Below are positions 46,223-55,753 of a DNA stretch of 64,000 nucleotides, piece by piece. The notes under the pieces were generated by a model. That model had not been told where the DNA came from and ran no database searches. It saw only the letters and a program-made list of their open reading frames with translations. The stretch lies in the NCBI GenBank assembly GCA_041879295.1, contig CP047152.1, forward strand, positions 1,245,501 to 1,309,500, given 5' to 3'. A program made the translations under genes and the position numbers. Position 1 is the stretch's first letter. Each line of letters starts with the position of its first letter. The DNA comes from Pseudomonas putida. GTDB taxonomy: Bacteria > Pseudomonadota > Gammaproteobacteria > Pseudomonadales > Pseudomonadaceae.

Positions 46223-46699
46223 TCAGTTCCCTACGTAGCTGGCGCAGCATTTCTTGAATTTGTGCCCGCTGGCGCAAGGGCAGGGGTCGTTGCGCCCGGC
46301 CTTCAGCCCGACCGTCGGGTCGATGAAGTACCAGCGCCCGGCATGCTGGACGAAGGCCGAGCGTTCACGGTGCTGATGATCGCCGTCCTGGTCGTGCCAG
46401 CGCGCGGTGAAGGTGACGAAGCCGTGTTCCGGCTGGCCGCCCAGCACTTCTGCGCTTTCCACCTCCAGGCCCAGCCAGGTGCTCTGTGCACTCCAGTCGG
46501 CCATGGCAGCACGGTCCAGGTCGGCTTGCTGAACCGGCAGGGTGGTGGCTACCAGGTAGTCGACCAGGCCCAGCACGTACGCACTGTAGCGTGAGCGCAT
46601 CAGGGCCTGGGCATCCGGTGCCGGGGTACCGGCATGGTAATGCCCGCAGCAGGCGTCAAGCAGGTTGCCACTGCCACAAGGGCAGACCGAGACACTCAT
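46223..46699 (-). CDS. YchJ family protein with two SEC-C motifs
   Basis: A 158-residue protein with a SEC-C motif at each end: [16 protein letters not shown] at the N-terminus and [16 protein letters not shown] at the C-terminus. An NTF2-like central domain ([13 protein letters not shown]...YLVATT) lies between. This is the YchJ (UPF0225) arrangement. The function is not known. Several ATG/GTG codons are stacked at the start; 46699 gives MSVSVCPCG. It is next to another SEC-C protein two genes downstream. Confidence 0.87.
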   Translation of the reverse strand: MSVSVCPCGSGNLLDACCGHYHAGTPAPDAQALMRSRYSAYVLGLVDYLVATTLPVQQADLDRAAMADWSAQSTWLGLEVESAEVLGGQPEHGFVTFTARWHDQDGDHQHRERSAFVQHAGRWYFIDPTVGLKAGRNDPCPCASGHKFKKCCASYVGN

Positions 46700-46701
46700 C
46701 A

Positions 46702-47196
46702 TCACCACCAGTACTTGCCAAAGTTTTCAGGGTTGGCCCAGAACCTGGCGTTGAGCCAGTCCGGGACCTGCTTATAGTCATGTAGATCATAGGTGAACAG
46801 GCTCAAAACCTGTTGGTCACGGCAGAATTTCTCGCTGGCCGACAAGGCCAGGGCGAAAAAGTCGGTGTCCTGCCAGCCGCAGGCGGCCAGGTCGGCCAGC
46901 ACTGCAACGCGGCTGGCATTGAGGTTGCGAATGCCGCCGAGCAGCTCCAGGCCGGTGCGCTTGGGCAAGTGTTCCAGGCAGTCCACCAATACCGCCAGGT
47001 CAAAGCGCTGGGCAGCCAGTTCGGCCGGCAGCGGGCCAGGGGCGGCGATGTCGATGGTCACCTGGGGGTGCGCCTGAGCGAAGGCGTCCAGCGCCGGAAA
47101 GCGCGTACCTACCAGCAGCAGCCGTTGTGGAGTGAAGCGCTCGAGCAGGGCCGCCAGGGCCTGTTGAGGGGTGCGTTTGGAAAAACCTTCGGTCAT
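46702..47196 (-). CDS. DUF6231-type methyltransferase-fold protein
   Basis: A 164-residue protein with a Rossmann-like pattern ([17 protein letters not shown], then [18 protein letters not shown]) that recalls a class I methyltransferase, but without a clear glycine-rich SAM loop. The C-terminus is aromatic ([20 protein letters not shown]). It probably belongs to an uncharacterised Pseudomonas family; catalytic function is doubtful. The ATG at 47196 fits the GAGG site better than the one at 47202. First gene of the four-gene minus-strand set. Confidence 0.7.
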   Translation of the reverse strand: MTEGFSKRTPQQALAALLERFTPQRLLLVGTRFPALDAFAQAHPQVTIDIAAPGPLPAELAAQRFDLAVLVDCLEHLPKRTGLELLGGIRNLNASRVAVLADLAACGWQDTDFFALALSASEKFCRDQQVLSLFTYDLHDYKQVPDWLNARFWANPENFGKYWW

Positions 47197-47355
47197 TGCC
47201 ATTCCTCGTTCTAGTCGTCCAAGACTAGCGGGCTGCGGCGTGTGGGCAAAGAGGCATGTGGCCGTGACGTAGCTTATTGCTGGCAGGGTTGGGATGAGCG
47301 GTCTTTACTCCCAGAGATCGGTCTTATGCCGATTCCCCCTAGGAGAAGCAATGAA

Positions 47356-48048
47356 ATGAGCATAGTACGCACAGCGATACCCCTGGTACTGCTCACCAGT
47401 GTGTTGACTGGTTGTGCAGGTTTGCAAAAAACCGACTGGCCGAAATGTGCCGCCGTCGGGGGTGTAGGCGGCGCCGCCCTGGGCGCCATCGAAAGTTCCA
47501 GCTGGGCTGGCTGGGGTGCGTTGCTGGGCGGTGGCCTGGCGGCGGGCTATTGCTGGGCCCACGGCGATGGCGACGAGGATGGCGACGGCGTGCCCGACAG
47601 CCGTGACAAATGCCCTGGCACCCCGCGTGGTGTGCAGGTCGATGCCAACGGATGCCCGCCTGAGCCGGTCGCGGTGGTCGAAGAAGTGGTGGTGCAGAAG
47701 GAAGAAGTCATTGTCATCCGTGATGTGCACTTCGAGTTCGATTCTGCGCGCCTGACTGCCAGTGACAAAGAGCGCCTCAATACCATTGCCACGCGCCTGA
47801 AGCAGGAAGCGCCATCTGCCCGCCTTAGCGTCAGCGGCCATACCGACAGCGTCGGTTCCGACAGTTACAACCAGAAACTGTCCGAGCGACGCGCCCATTC
47901 GGTGACCGACTATCTGGTCGAAAGCGGTGTACCGCGCAGCAGCTTCGTTTCGGTAGTCGGCGCGGGTGAAACCCAGCCGGTGGCAGACAACGCCACGGCC
48001 GAAGGGCGTGCCATGAACCGTCGTACCGAGATCAAGATCCAGCGGTAA
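47356..48048 (+). CDS. OmpA-family lipoprotein with calcium-type repeat, copy 1
   Basis: A 230-residue outer-membrane lipoprotein: the signal ends LLTSVLTGC (Cys at about residue 20). Next are a Gly-zipper-like hydrophobic stretch (GGVGGAALGAIESSSWAG), a thrombospondin type 3-like acidic repeat (GDGDEDGDGVPDSRDKCPGTP), and a C-terminal OmpA peptidoglycan-binding domain (SGHTDSVGSDSYNQKLSERRA). AGGAGA precedes the ATG at 47356. The next gene has the same architecture, so the pair is a tandem duplication. Confidence 0.9.
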   Translation: MSIVRTAIPLVLLTSVLTGCAGLQKTDWPKCAAVGGVGGAALGAIESSSWAGWGALLGGGLAAGYCWAHGDGDEDGDGVPDSRDKCPGTPRGVQVDANGCPPEPVAVVEEVVVQKEEVIVIRDVHFEFDSARLTASDKERLNTIATRLKQEAPSARLSVSGHTDSVGSDSYNQKLSERRAHSVTDYLVESGVPRSSFVSVVGAGETQPVADNATAEGRAMNRRTEIKIQR

Positions 48049-48137
48049 GGCGGCATGCGCCCGTGCCTTGAGCAGTGGCACGGGCGCGTCTTCATGCCGG
48101 CCAGCCGTTTGTGGCCAATGACACAGGAGCATTCAGC

Positions 48138-48857
48138 ATGAGTGTGACGTCGAAGGCGGCATTGCCGCTGTTGGTGGCTGCCAGCCTGCTCGCGGGCTGT
48201 GCCACGCACAGTGATGGCAGCGCGCCCCTCAACCAAAGGACCTGGCCCATCTGCAGCCTGCTGGGCGGCTTGGTCGGTGGTGGCCTTGGCGCCATCGAGA
48301 GTTCTTCCTGGGCTGCCGGTGGTGGTGCCTTGGGCGCCATCGCCGGGGGGCTGATTTGTTACGCCCAGGACGGTGACGAAGATGGTGACGGCATTTTCGA
48401 CCGACGTGATCACTGCCCCGAGACCCCTGCCAACACGGCGGTCGACCACATGGGTTGCCCACTGAAACAGTACCCGGTCGCGCCACCTGCCAGTGCTCCC
48501 GAACCCTCGCCAGAGGTGATCACCCTCGATGACAACGGCGCGGTGATGTTCGCCTTCGACTCCGCCGAACTGACGCCGGCGGCCCAGCAACGCCTGCAAG
48601 GCCTGGTGGCGAAACTCAATTCACCGACGGTGGCCAAGGTCCGTGTGATCGGGCACACCGACAGTGTGGGCTCCGACAGCTACAACCAGGCACTTTCCGA
48701 ACGCCGCGCCAGCAGCGTGGCCGAGTACTTGATTGGGCAGGGCCTGGAGATGGGCAAGGTCACCAGCCAGGGCCGCGGGGAAAGCGAGCCGGTTACCGAC
48801 AACGAAACCGACGAGGGCCGCGCGCGCAACCGACGGGTGGAACTGCACCTCAACTGA
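48138..48857 (+). CDS. OmpA-family lipoprotein with calcium-type repeat, copy 2
   Basis: A 239-residue paralogue of the preceding gene. It has the same order: lipobox (AASLLAGC), the shared ALGAIESSSWA-type segment, DGDEDGDGIFDRRDHCPETP, then the OmpA domain with an almost identical GHTDSVGSDSYNQALSERRAS. AGGAG lies upstream of the ATG. It is separated from copy 1 by 89 bases and is probably cotranscribed. It should tether outer membrane to peptidoglycan. Confidence 0.9.
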   Translation: MSVTSKAALPLLVAASLLAGCATHSDGSAPLNQRTWPICSLLGGLVGGGLGAIESSSWAAGGGALGAIAGGLICYAQDGDEDGDGIFDRRDHCPETPANTAVDHMGCPLKQYPVAPPASAPEPSPEVITLDDNGAVMFAFDSAELTPAAQQRLQGLVAKLNSPTVAKVRVIGHTDSVGSDSYNQALSERRASSVAEYLIGQGLEMGKVTSQGRGESEPVTDNETDEGRARNRRVELHLN

Positions 48858-48955
48858 GTGGTGTTGGCGCCTGCCTTGGCATTACCGTGAATGCTGTTCG
48901 CATGGTTTGCTCGATCAGGCTGCCTCGACATGAGAACAATCGATAGGGGCGGGGT

Positions 48956-49231
48956 ATGAAGTTCATCCTGGGCCTGGGCAAGGTCCTGACGGTCGCTTTC
49001 TGGGGGGTGGTGTTGTTCAATCAGTTGATGCCACAACCCTTGCCCTTCAATCTGCTGATCAATGCTGCCGGCATCGTCTTGTTGGGCCTGCACCTGCTTG
49101 AAGTGCTGTTCTTCAATCGCAGCCTGCGCGGACGCAGTCACCGCTGGTTTGACCGTTTGCAAATACTGTTGACGGGTATCTTCCATGTGATGTCCATTCC
49201 CCGTGCGCGGAAGGCGCCGCGGCTGAACTGA
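48956..49231 (+). CDS. DUF1145-type small membrane protein
   Basis: A 91-residue protein with two or three hydrophobic segments (KVLTVAFWGVVLFNQL, LLINAAGIVLLGLHLLEVLFF) and a basic C-terminus ending in RARKAPRL. It matches the small inner-membrane DUF1145 family in pattern. Function unknown. The preceding GGGGCGGGGT contains a plausible ribosome-binding site. Confidence 0.75.
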   Translation: MKFILGLGKVLTVAFWGVVLFNQLMPQPLPFNLLINAAGIVLLGLHLLEVLFFNRSLRGRSHRWFDRLQILLTGIFHVMSIPRARKAPRLN

Positions 49232-49267
49232 TCTTGCAGCGGCTCTGATTCTCACTGCGGCCCCTTG

Positions 49268-49329
49268 CTGGAGGGGGCTTGCCCGCGAACACCGGCAACG
49301 CCGGTGACATTCACCGTGGCGCCGGCTTC
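49268..49329. repeat. REP-like segment after the DUF1145 gene
   Basis: GGAGGGGGCTTGCCCGCGAACACCGGC followed by an inverted CACCGGCAACGCCGGTG hairpin. It is a divergent form of the local REP sequence, between convergent genes. Confidence 0.5.
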
Positions 49330-49353
49330 GCTACAGGTTGCGCGCAGAACCTG

Positions 49354-49818
49354 TCAGATCACCAGCCGCGAACTGGCCACCGCAACCACGGCCAGCCCCA
49401 GCAGCAGATTGATACCCACCATCCGCCGAATGCGCCCCAGTACCGCCGCCCCTGCCGGCCAGTCCTCGGCCTGCACTGCTGCCTTCAATTCTGGCAGCAG
49501 CAACGCCTGAATGCGCATGAACAAGGCAAGCATGGCGATCCCGCCACCTATCATTACGTGCACGTACCGGGGCGCCGTTTCGAAACCGCTGAAGCGCATG
49601 TGCAACATGCCGATACCACTTATCGCCAAAATCGCCACCGCCAGCCAGACCCAGCCGAAGAAGCGTCGGAAAACTTCCACCCACAAGCGCAGGCGGGCAG
49701 GCCCTTCCAGGGCTGCAACCGTTGCCGGGCGCAGCACCAGCCAGGCGAAGAACATGCCGCCGACCCATACCAGGGCGGCCAGAACATGCAGTGTGTAGGG
49801 CAGGGCAAAGGCGAGCAT
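49354..49818 (-). CDS. CopD-family membrane protein
   Basis: A 154-residue protein with four hydrophobic segments. HVLAALVWVGGMFFAWLVLRP near the N-terminus and a later His in YVHVMIGGG give the paired histidines typical of CopD/YkoC-like copper-resistance membrane proteins. No CopC partner is adjacent. The ATG at 49818 is preferred to one at 49830 because GGAG lies six bases upstream. It is divergent from dinG. Confidence 0.82.
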   Translation of the reverse strand: MLAFALPYTLHVLAALVWVGGMFFAWLVLRPATVAALEGPARLRLWVEVFRRFFGWVWLAVAILAISGIGMLHMRFSGFETAPRYVHVMIGGGIAMLALFMRIQALLLPELKAAVQAEDWPAGAAVLGRIRRMVGINLLLGLAVVAVASSRLVI

Positions 49819-49916
49819 TCGGATCTCCATGCGGCAGAAAGGGCAATAGCGGGGTATGATAGCCGCCTCATGCGAAACACTGAAAATATATCCAGCCCTC
49901 CGGGCGCCTGCAGACC

Positions 49917-52061
49917 ATGATCAGCAACGAACTCAAAGCCACTATCCAGGGCGCCTATTCGCGTTTTCTCGAAGCCAAGAGCCTCAAGCCGCGCTATGGC
50001 CAACGCCTGATGATCGCCGAAGTGGCCAAAGTGCTTGGCGACATTGCCTGCGACGATGAAGGCCGCCGCGCTGGCGAGCCTGCCGTGGTGGCCGTGGAAG
50101 CGGGCACCGGTACCGGCAAGACGGTAGCCTACAGCCTGGCTGCCATCCCGGCGGCCAAGGCCGCCGGCAAACGCCTTGTGATCGCCACGGCTACCGTAGC
50201 CCTGCAAGAGCAGATCGTCTTCAAGGACCTGCCCGACCTGATGCGCAGCAGTGGCCTCAACTTCAGCTTCGCCCTGGCCAAGGGTCGTGGCCGCTATCTG
50301 TGCCTGTCCAAGCTCGACATCCTGTTGCAGGAAGGCCACGCCCAGTCAGCCACGGCTCAGTTGTTCGAGGAAGAAGGCTTCCGTATCGAAGTCGACGAGC
50401 GCAGCCAGAAGTTGTTCAACAGCATGATCGAGAAGCTTGCCGGCAACCGCTGGGACGGTGACCGTGACAGCTGGCCAGAGGCCCTGGAAGACCAGGACTG
50501 GGCACGGCTGACCACCGACCACAGCCAGTGCACCGGCCGCCACTGCCCCAACTTCCAGCAGTGCGTGTTCTACAAGGCTCGCGAAGGCATGGGCAAGGTC
50601 GATGTGATCGTCACCAACCACGACATGGTCCTGGCCGACCTGGCCCTGGGTGGCGGTGCGGTGTTACCCGACCCGCGCGATACCATGTACGTGTTCGACG
50701 AAGGCCATCATCTGCCAGACAAGGCCATCGGCCATTTCGCCCATTATTCGCGGCTGCGTTCCACCGCCGACTGGCTGGAACAGACCGCCAAGAACCTGAC
50801 CAAATTGCTGGCCCAGCATCCGCTGCCCGGCGACCTGGGCAAGTACATCGAGCAGGTGCCGGAGCTGGCGCGAGAAGTACGCACCCAGCAGCAGTTCATG
50901 TTCACCCTTTGTGAACAGGTGGCCGACTTCCGTCCCAGCGAGGACACCGAAGGCCGTGAACGCCCGCGTTACCGTTTCGAGGGTGGGGTGGTGCCGGAGC
51001 AGATTCGCGAAGTGGGCATCGAACTGAAAAAGGGCTTTGCCCGCCTCAACGATCTGTTCACCCGCCTGGCTGACCTGCTCAAGGAAGGCATGGACGGTGA
51101 GGTCAACATCGGCATCGCCAGCCATCAGGCCGAAGAGTGGTATCCGCTGTTCGGCAGCCTGGTCACCCGTGCCCAGGGCAACTGGGAGCTGTGGACGGCC
51201 TTCACTGCCGAAGACCCAGAAGACAGCCCGCCCATGGCGCGCTGGCTGACCTTGGCCGAGAGTGGCGCGCTGTTCGACATCGAAGTCAACGCCAGCCCCA
51301 TCCTCGCCGCAGAAATGCTGCGGCGCAGCCTGTGGAGCGTGGCGCACGGTGCGCTTGTGACTTCGGCGACATTGACAGCGCTGGGCAAGTTCGACCGTTT
51401 CCGCATGCGTTCGGGGTTGCCGCGCGATGCCGTCACTTGTGTGGTGCCCAGCCCGTTTGTGCATGGCGATGCCGGTCTTTTGCGGGTCCCCGACCTGAAG
51501 GCCGACCCCCGCGATGCTACCGCGCACACTGCAGCGATCATCCGCGAGCTGCCGAACATCGTCGAAGATGCCCGTGGCGCGCTGGTGTTGTTCTCGTCAC
51601 GCAAACAGATGCAGGATGTGTTTGATGGTCTGGACCGTGACTGGCGCAAGCTGGTGCTCATCCAGGGCAACCTTTCAAAGCAGGAAACCCTGAACAAGCA
51701 CAAGGCGAGGGTCGACGATGGCCAGCACAGCGTGCTGTTTGGCCTGGCCAGCTTTGCCGAAGGTGTCGACCTGCCGGGTGCGTATTGCGAGCACGTCGTC
51801 ATCGCCAAGATTCCCTTTGCTGTGCCCGACGACCCGGTCGAAGCTGCGCTGGCCGAGTGGATCGAGGCACGTGGCGGTAACCCGTTCATGGAAATTGCCG
51901 TGCCCGACGCCTCGTTGAAGCTGATCCAGGCTTGCGGTCGCCTTCTGCGTACCGAGCAGGATCGCGGCGTTATCACCTTGCTTGACCGGCGCTTGGTCAC
52001 GCAGCGTTACGGCAAGGCTATTCTCAATGCGCTACCGCCGTTCCGGCGGGAAATTTCCTGA
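49917..52061 (+). CDS. dinG: ATP-dependent DNA helicase DinG
   Basis: A 714-residue XPD-like SF2 5'-3' helicase. Walker A is EAGTGTGKTVAYS near residues 61-73. Iron-sulfur ligands are one Cys in RYLCLSK and three in CTGRHCPNFQQCVF. The Walker B box is DEGHH. Motif VI is QACGRLLRTEQDRG. It unwinds D-loops, R-loops and G-quadruplexes and is commonly LexA-regulated, but I see no clear LexA box in the short upstream gap. The stop is 79 bases before the next gene. Confidence 0.95.
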   Translation: MISNELKATIQGAYSRFLEAKSLKPRYGQRLMIAEVAKVLGDIACDDEGRRAGEPAVVAVEAGTGTGKTVAYSLAAIPAAKAAGKRLVIATATVALQEQIVFKDLPDLMRSSGLNFSFALAKGRGRYLCLSKLDILLQEGHAQSATAQLFEEEGFRIEVDERSQKLFNSMIEKLAGNRWDGDRDSWPEALEDQDWARLTTDHSQCTGRHCPNFQQCVFYKAREGMGKVDVIVTNHDMVLADLALGGGAVLPDPRDTMYVFDEGHHLPDKAIGHFAHYSRLRSTADWLEQTAKNLTKLLAQHPLPGDLGKYIEQVPELAREVRTQQQFMFTLCEQVADFRPSEDTEGRERPRYRFEGGVVPEQIREVGIELKKGFARLNDLFTRLADLLKEGMDGEVNIGIASHQAEEWYPLFGSLVTRAQGNWELWTAFTAEDPEDSPPMARWLTLAESGALFDIEVNASPILAAEMLRRSLWSVAHGALVTSATLTALGKFDRFRMRSGLPRDAVTCVVPSPFVHGDAGLLRVPDLKADPRDATAHTAAIIRELPNIVEDARGALVLFSSRKQMQDVFDGLDRDWRKLVLIQGNLSKQETLNKHKARVDDGQHSVLFGLASFAEGVDLPGAYCEHVVIAKIPFAVPDDPVEAALAEWIEARGGNPFMEIAVPDASLKLIQACGRLLRTEQDRGVITLLDRRLVTQRYGKAILNALPPFRREIS

Positions 52062-52140
52062 TCGCCGGAGCACTTGCTCCGGCGCATTGTCCATTACTCG
52101 TCTTGGGCCCGTCAGGGTCTTGAAGGAGAGCCCCCGCCTT

Positions 52141-54375
52141 ATGATCCGCCGCACCCTGCCCGCTGTTTTCGCCTTGTTGTGCAGTTCGCCCTTGCTGGCC
52201 GAGCAGCAAACGCTGTTCAGCTTTGTGCGCCCGGCCTCGGTGGTCAATGTGGCGACCGTGGATGCCGGCATGCCGCAGTACAACGCGGAACAAACGGCCG
52301 AGGGCGAGGTGTTGCGGCGTGTGGTGTTCAACCCGGCGCAGCAGCCGACCCTTCGCCTGAGCCCGCAGAGCGGGGTGTGGGACTGGTCTGCGGGGCAGTT
52401 CCTGACCTTGCGCTTGCAAAGTGCCATGGATTGGGCATTGACCGTGGATGTTACGGTGCAAGGCAGCGATGGGCGCACCTTGACCAGCCGTATCGACCTG
52501 CCCGCTGGCCCCGCGCAAACCGTGATGGTGCCGTTGACGGCCCGCTCACCTCTGAGCCAGGGCATGCGCGCCGGCCCGCCGATGCCCTGGAACCATGGTG
52601 GTCAGCGCGTTCTGTTGACCAGCAGTGCCGGTGCAGTCGACCTCAAGCAGGTGACCTCGGTCAGCCTGAGCATCCCCAGCCCCAAGGTTGCGCAGAGCCT
52701 GTTGATCGAGCGTGTCGGTATTCAGGATGACGACCAGGCGTACAGGGCGGCCTATCACGAGCTGATTGATGCCTATGGCCAGTCGACTCGCGGGACCTGG
52801 CCCGAGAAGGTATCCAGTGACGAGCAGCTCAAGGCGGCCAATACCCGTGAACAGCAACAGCTCAAGGGCTGGTTGGCGGAGCGCAGCAAGCAGCAGTTGG
52901 ACGCTTACGGCGGCCTGGTGGGTGGGCCGGCCTTTGCAGCCAAGGGCTTCTTTCGCACTGAAAAGCGTGATGGCCGCTGGTATCTGGTAACGCCGGATGG
53001 GCACCCGTTCTATTCGCTGGGGGTGAACGCCGTGGCGGCAGACGGCGGGCGTACTTATGTCGCCGGGCGCGAAGGCATGTTCAAGGCCCTGCCCGCCGAG
53101 GGCGATGCACTGGCCGCGTTCTATGGCGAAAGCAACAACGACGATGGCAATGCCTCGTCGCAAGGGCGCAATTTCAAGCAGGGGCGTTGGTTCGACTTCT
53201 ACGCCGCCAACCTGCAGCGTGCCTACGGCAAACCCTGCCCGCCTGCGGTGGAGGGCCAGCCAGCGGACTGCGCACCGCCGGCGCTGGATGCCGACCGCTG
53301 GCAGGCGCACGCGCTTGACCGCCTTCAGGCCTGGGGGTTCAACACCGTTGGCAACTGGAGTGAGCCGGCTCTTGGCCAAGCCAGACGCATGCCGTATACC
53401 TTGCCGCTGTCGATCGAGGGCGACTACGCCAGCATCAGCACTGGCATGGACTGGTGGGGGCGCATGCCCGACCCGTTCGACCCGCGTTTTGCCATGGCCA
53501 CCGAACGTGCCGTGGCCATTGCCGCTCGCGATCACCGTGATGACCCTTGGTTGATCGGCTACTTTGCGGACAACGAGCTGGCCTGGGCTGCCCCCGGAAG
53601 CGACCCCAAGGCCCGCTATGGCCTGGCTTACGGTACCTTGCGCCTGACCACCGACGTGCCAGCCAAGCGCGCGTTCCTCAAGCAGTTGCGCGACAAGTAT
53701 CGCAACCAGGAGGGGCTGTCCAAGGCCTGGGGCATCGAACTGACCGCCTGGGAACTCATGGAAGATCCTGGCTTCGAGGCGCCGTTGCCTAACCCGGAGC
53801 ACCCGGAAATCGAGCGTGACTATCAGCACTTCCAGCGGGTATTTGCCGAGACCTACTTCAAGACCATTTCCGATTCGTTGAAGTGGCATGCGCCCAATCA
53901 CATGCTCCTGGGTGGCCGTTATGCGGTCAGCACACCGGAGGCGGTCGAGGCCTGCGCCGAGTTCTGCGATGTGCTGAGCTTCAACTTCTATACTCTCAAG
54001 CCACAGGACGGCTACGACTTTGCCCGCCTGGCGGAACTGGACAAGCCGGTGCTGGTGTCCGAGTTCCAGTTCGGCTCGCGTGATCGCGGGCCGTTCTGGC
54101 CGGGGCCATTGGAGCTGGCGCGGGAAGAGGATCGCGGCCCGGCCTACGCAAACTTCCTCAAGGCGGCCATGGCGCAGCCGATGATCGTTGGCGCGCACTG
54201 GTTCCAGTACCTCGACCAACCGGCCAGCGGTCGCCTGCTTGATGGTGAGAACGGTCACCTCGGGCTGGTGGCGATTACCGATATGCCATATCCAGGGTTT
54301 GTCGATGCCGTGCGCAAAAGCAATCAGCACACCATGAACCAGTTGCGTGCCGAGCTGGAAAAACCGGCCCCCTGA
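52141..54375 (+). CDS. Secreted agarase-like glycoside hydrolase
   Basis: A 744-residue protein. A signal peptide (LPAVFALLCSSPLLA) is cleaved before EQQ, with no lipobox. An N-terminal beta-sandwich domain (to about residue 250) is followed by a TIM-barrel domain opening with KGFFRTEKRDGRWYLVTPDGHPFYSLGVNAV. The likely catalytic pair is Glu479 (FADNELAW, acid/base) and Glu641 (LVSEFQFG, nucleophile), as in clan GH-A. It most resembles GH50-type beta-agarases in layout, but the true substrate may be another galactan or glycan. The start at 52141 is taken for the signal peptide. Standing alone, it has no transporter or sugar operon beside it. Confidence 0.82.
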   Translation: MIRRTLPAVFALLCSSPLLAEQQTLFSFVRPASVVNVATVDAGMPQYNAEQTAEGEVLRRVVFNPAQQPTLRLSPQSGVWDWSAGQFLTLRLQSAMDWALTVDVTVQGSDGRTLTSRIDLPAGPAQTVMVPLTARSPLSQGMRAGPPMPWNHGGQRVLLTSSAGAVDLKQVTSVSLSIPSPKVAQSLLIERVGIQDDDQAYRAAYHELIDAYGQSTRGTWPEKVSSDEQLKAANTREQQQLKGWLAERSKQQLDAYGGLVGGPAFAAKGFFRTEKRDGRWYLVTPDGHPFYSLGVNAVAADGGRTYVAGREGMFKALPAEGDALAAFYGESNNDDGNASSQGRNFKQGRWFDFYAANLQRAYGKPCPPAVEGQPADCAPPALDADRWQAHALDRLQAWGFNTVGNWSEPALGQARRMPYTLPLSIEGDYASISTGMDWWGRMPDPFDPRFAMATERAVAIAARDHRDDPWLIGYFADNELAWAAPGSDPKARYGLAYGTLRLTTDVPAKRAFLKQLRDKYRNQEGLSKAWGIELTAWELMEDPGFEAPLPNPEHPEIERDYQHFQRVFAETYFKTISDSLKWHAPNHMLLGGRYAVSTPEAVEACAEFCDVLSFNFYTLKPQDGYDFARLAELDKPVLVSEFQFGSRDRGPFWPGPLELAREEDRGPAYANFLKAAMAQPMIVGAHWFQYLDQPASGRLLDGENGHLGLVAITDMPYPGFVDAVRKSNQHTMNQLRAELEKPAP

Positions 54376-54508
54376 GATCAGGTTGATGCAGTCAACTTAG
54401 GTGAGAAGGGCCTTGTGTCACGACCACTTGGCCCTAGCCAGTTTGCAAAACACCCAACTACTGAAACAATGCACACCTTTTTGGATATGGTCGTACGGAG
54501 AGCAGCGG

Positions 54509-55654
54509 GTGCAGATCCAGGGTCACTATGAGCTGAAGTTCGAAGCAGTGCGCGAAGCCTTTGCCGCGCTGTTCGATGATCCCCAGGAGCGTGGCGCCGC
54601 GCTGTGCATCCAGGTGGGTGGCGAAACCGTCGTTGACCTGTGGGCCGGCAGTGCCGACAAGGACGGCCAGCAGGCATGGCACAGCGATACCATCGCCAAC
54701 CTGTTCTCCTGCACCAAGACCTTCGCGGCCGTTACCGCCCTGCAGCTAGTCGGCGAGGGCAAGCTGGCCCTCGATGCCCCGGTGGCCAACTACTGGCCCG
54801 AGTTTGCCCAGGCGGGTAAGCAGTCGATCACCTTGCGCCAGCTGCTCAGCCACCGTGCCGGCTTGCCGGCCATTCGTGAGCTGCTGCCGGCCGAAGCCTT
54901 GTATGACTGGCAGGTCATGGTCGATGCCCTGGCTGCCGAGGCACCGTGGTGGACGCCAGGCACAGAACACGGCTATGCCGCCATCACCTATGGCTGGCTG
55001 ATCGGCGAACTGATTCGCCGTGCCGACGGCCGTGGCCCTGGCGACTCGATCGTGGCCCGCACCGCCCGCCCGTTGGGGCTGGATTTCCATGTTGGCCTGG
55101 CTGACGAAGAGTTTCACCGCGTCGCGCATATCGCCCGTGGCAAAGGCAATGCTGGAGATGCCGCAGCGCAACGCTTGCTGCAGGTGACCATGCGCGAGCC
55201 CGAGGCACTGTCGACCCGGGCCTTTACCAACCCGCCCGCGATACTGACCAGCACCAACAAACCGGAATGGCGGCGCATGCAGCAGCCAGCGGCCAATGGC
55301 CATGGCAACGCACGCAGCCTGGCGGGGTTCTATGCCGGGCTGCTGGACGGCAGCCTGCTTGAATCCGAACTGCTCGATGAGCTGACCCGCGAGCATAGCC
55401 TCGGCCAGGACCGTACCTTGCTCACCCAGACCCGTTTCGGCCTGGGCTGCATGCTCGACCAGCCCGATGTGGCGAATGCCACATTTGGCCTCGGCGCCCG
55501 CGCCTTTGGTCACCCCGGTGCCGGTGGTTCGGTTGGTTTTGCCGACCCGGAGCATGATGTGGCCTTCGGTTTTGTGGTCAATACCCTCGGCCCTTACGTG
55601 CTGATGGATCCACGGGCCCAGAAACTGGTACGCGTTCTTGCCAGTTGCCTTTGA
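54509..55654 (+). CDS. Serine hydrolase, class C beta-lactamase/EstB-like
   Basis: A 381-residue penicillin-binding-protein-fold hydrolase. The SxxK motif is Ser67-C-T-Lys70 (LFSCTKTF), and the second motif Tyr is in YAAITYG. FGHPGAGGS at the C-terminal side takes the place of the KTG box, as in EstB-type esterases. There is no signal peptide, so it is probably a cytoplasmic esterase rather than a lactamase. The start is GTG at 54509 with ACGGAG eight bases upstream; the longer open frame lacks a site. Confidence 0.88.
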   Translation: MQIQGHYELKFEAVREAFAALFDDPQERGAALCIQVGGETVVDLWAGSADKDGQQAWHSDTIANLFSCTKTFAAVTALQLVGEGKLALDAPVANYWPEFAQAGKQSITLRQLLSHRAGLPAIRELLPAEALYDWQVMVDALAAEAPWWTPGTEHGYAAITYGWLIGELIRRADGRGPGDSIVARTARPLGLDFHVGLADEEFHRVAHIARGKGNAGDAAAQRLLQVTMREPEALSTRAFTNPPAILTSTNKPEWRRMQQPAANGHGNARSLAGFYAGLLDGSLLESELLDELTREHSLGQDRTLLTQTRFGLGCMLDQPDVANATFGLGARAFGHPGAGGSVGFADPEHDVAFGFVVNTLGPYVLMDPRAQKLVRVLASCL

Positions 55655-55753
55655 TCGGGTAATGCGGGTATTGCCACACCCCTTTGACTATCCTCAATGC
55701 CAACGCCTGAAGTTCGTAGGCAAAATATCTTTCTATTTCATGGTGTATCGCTG

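Noticed and set aside
49829..49916. LexA box before dinG
   Set aside because: No clear CTG-N10-CAG was seen in the short gap, so I do not claim SOS control.
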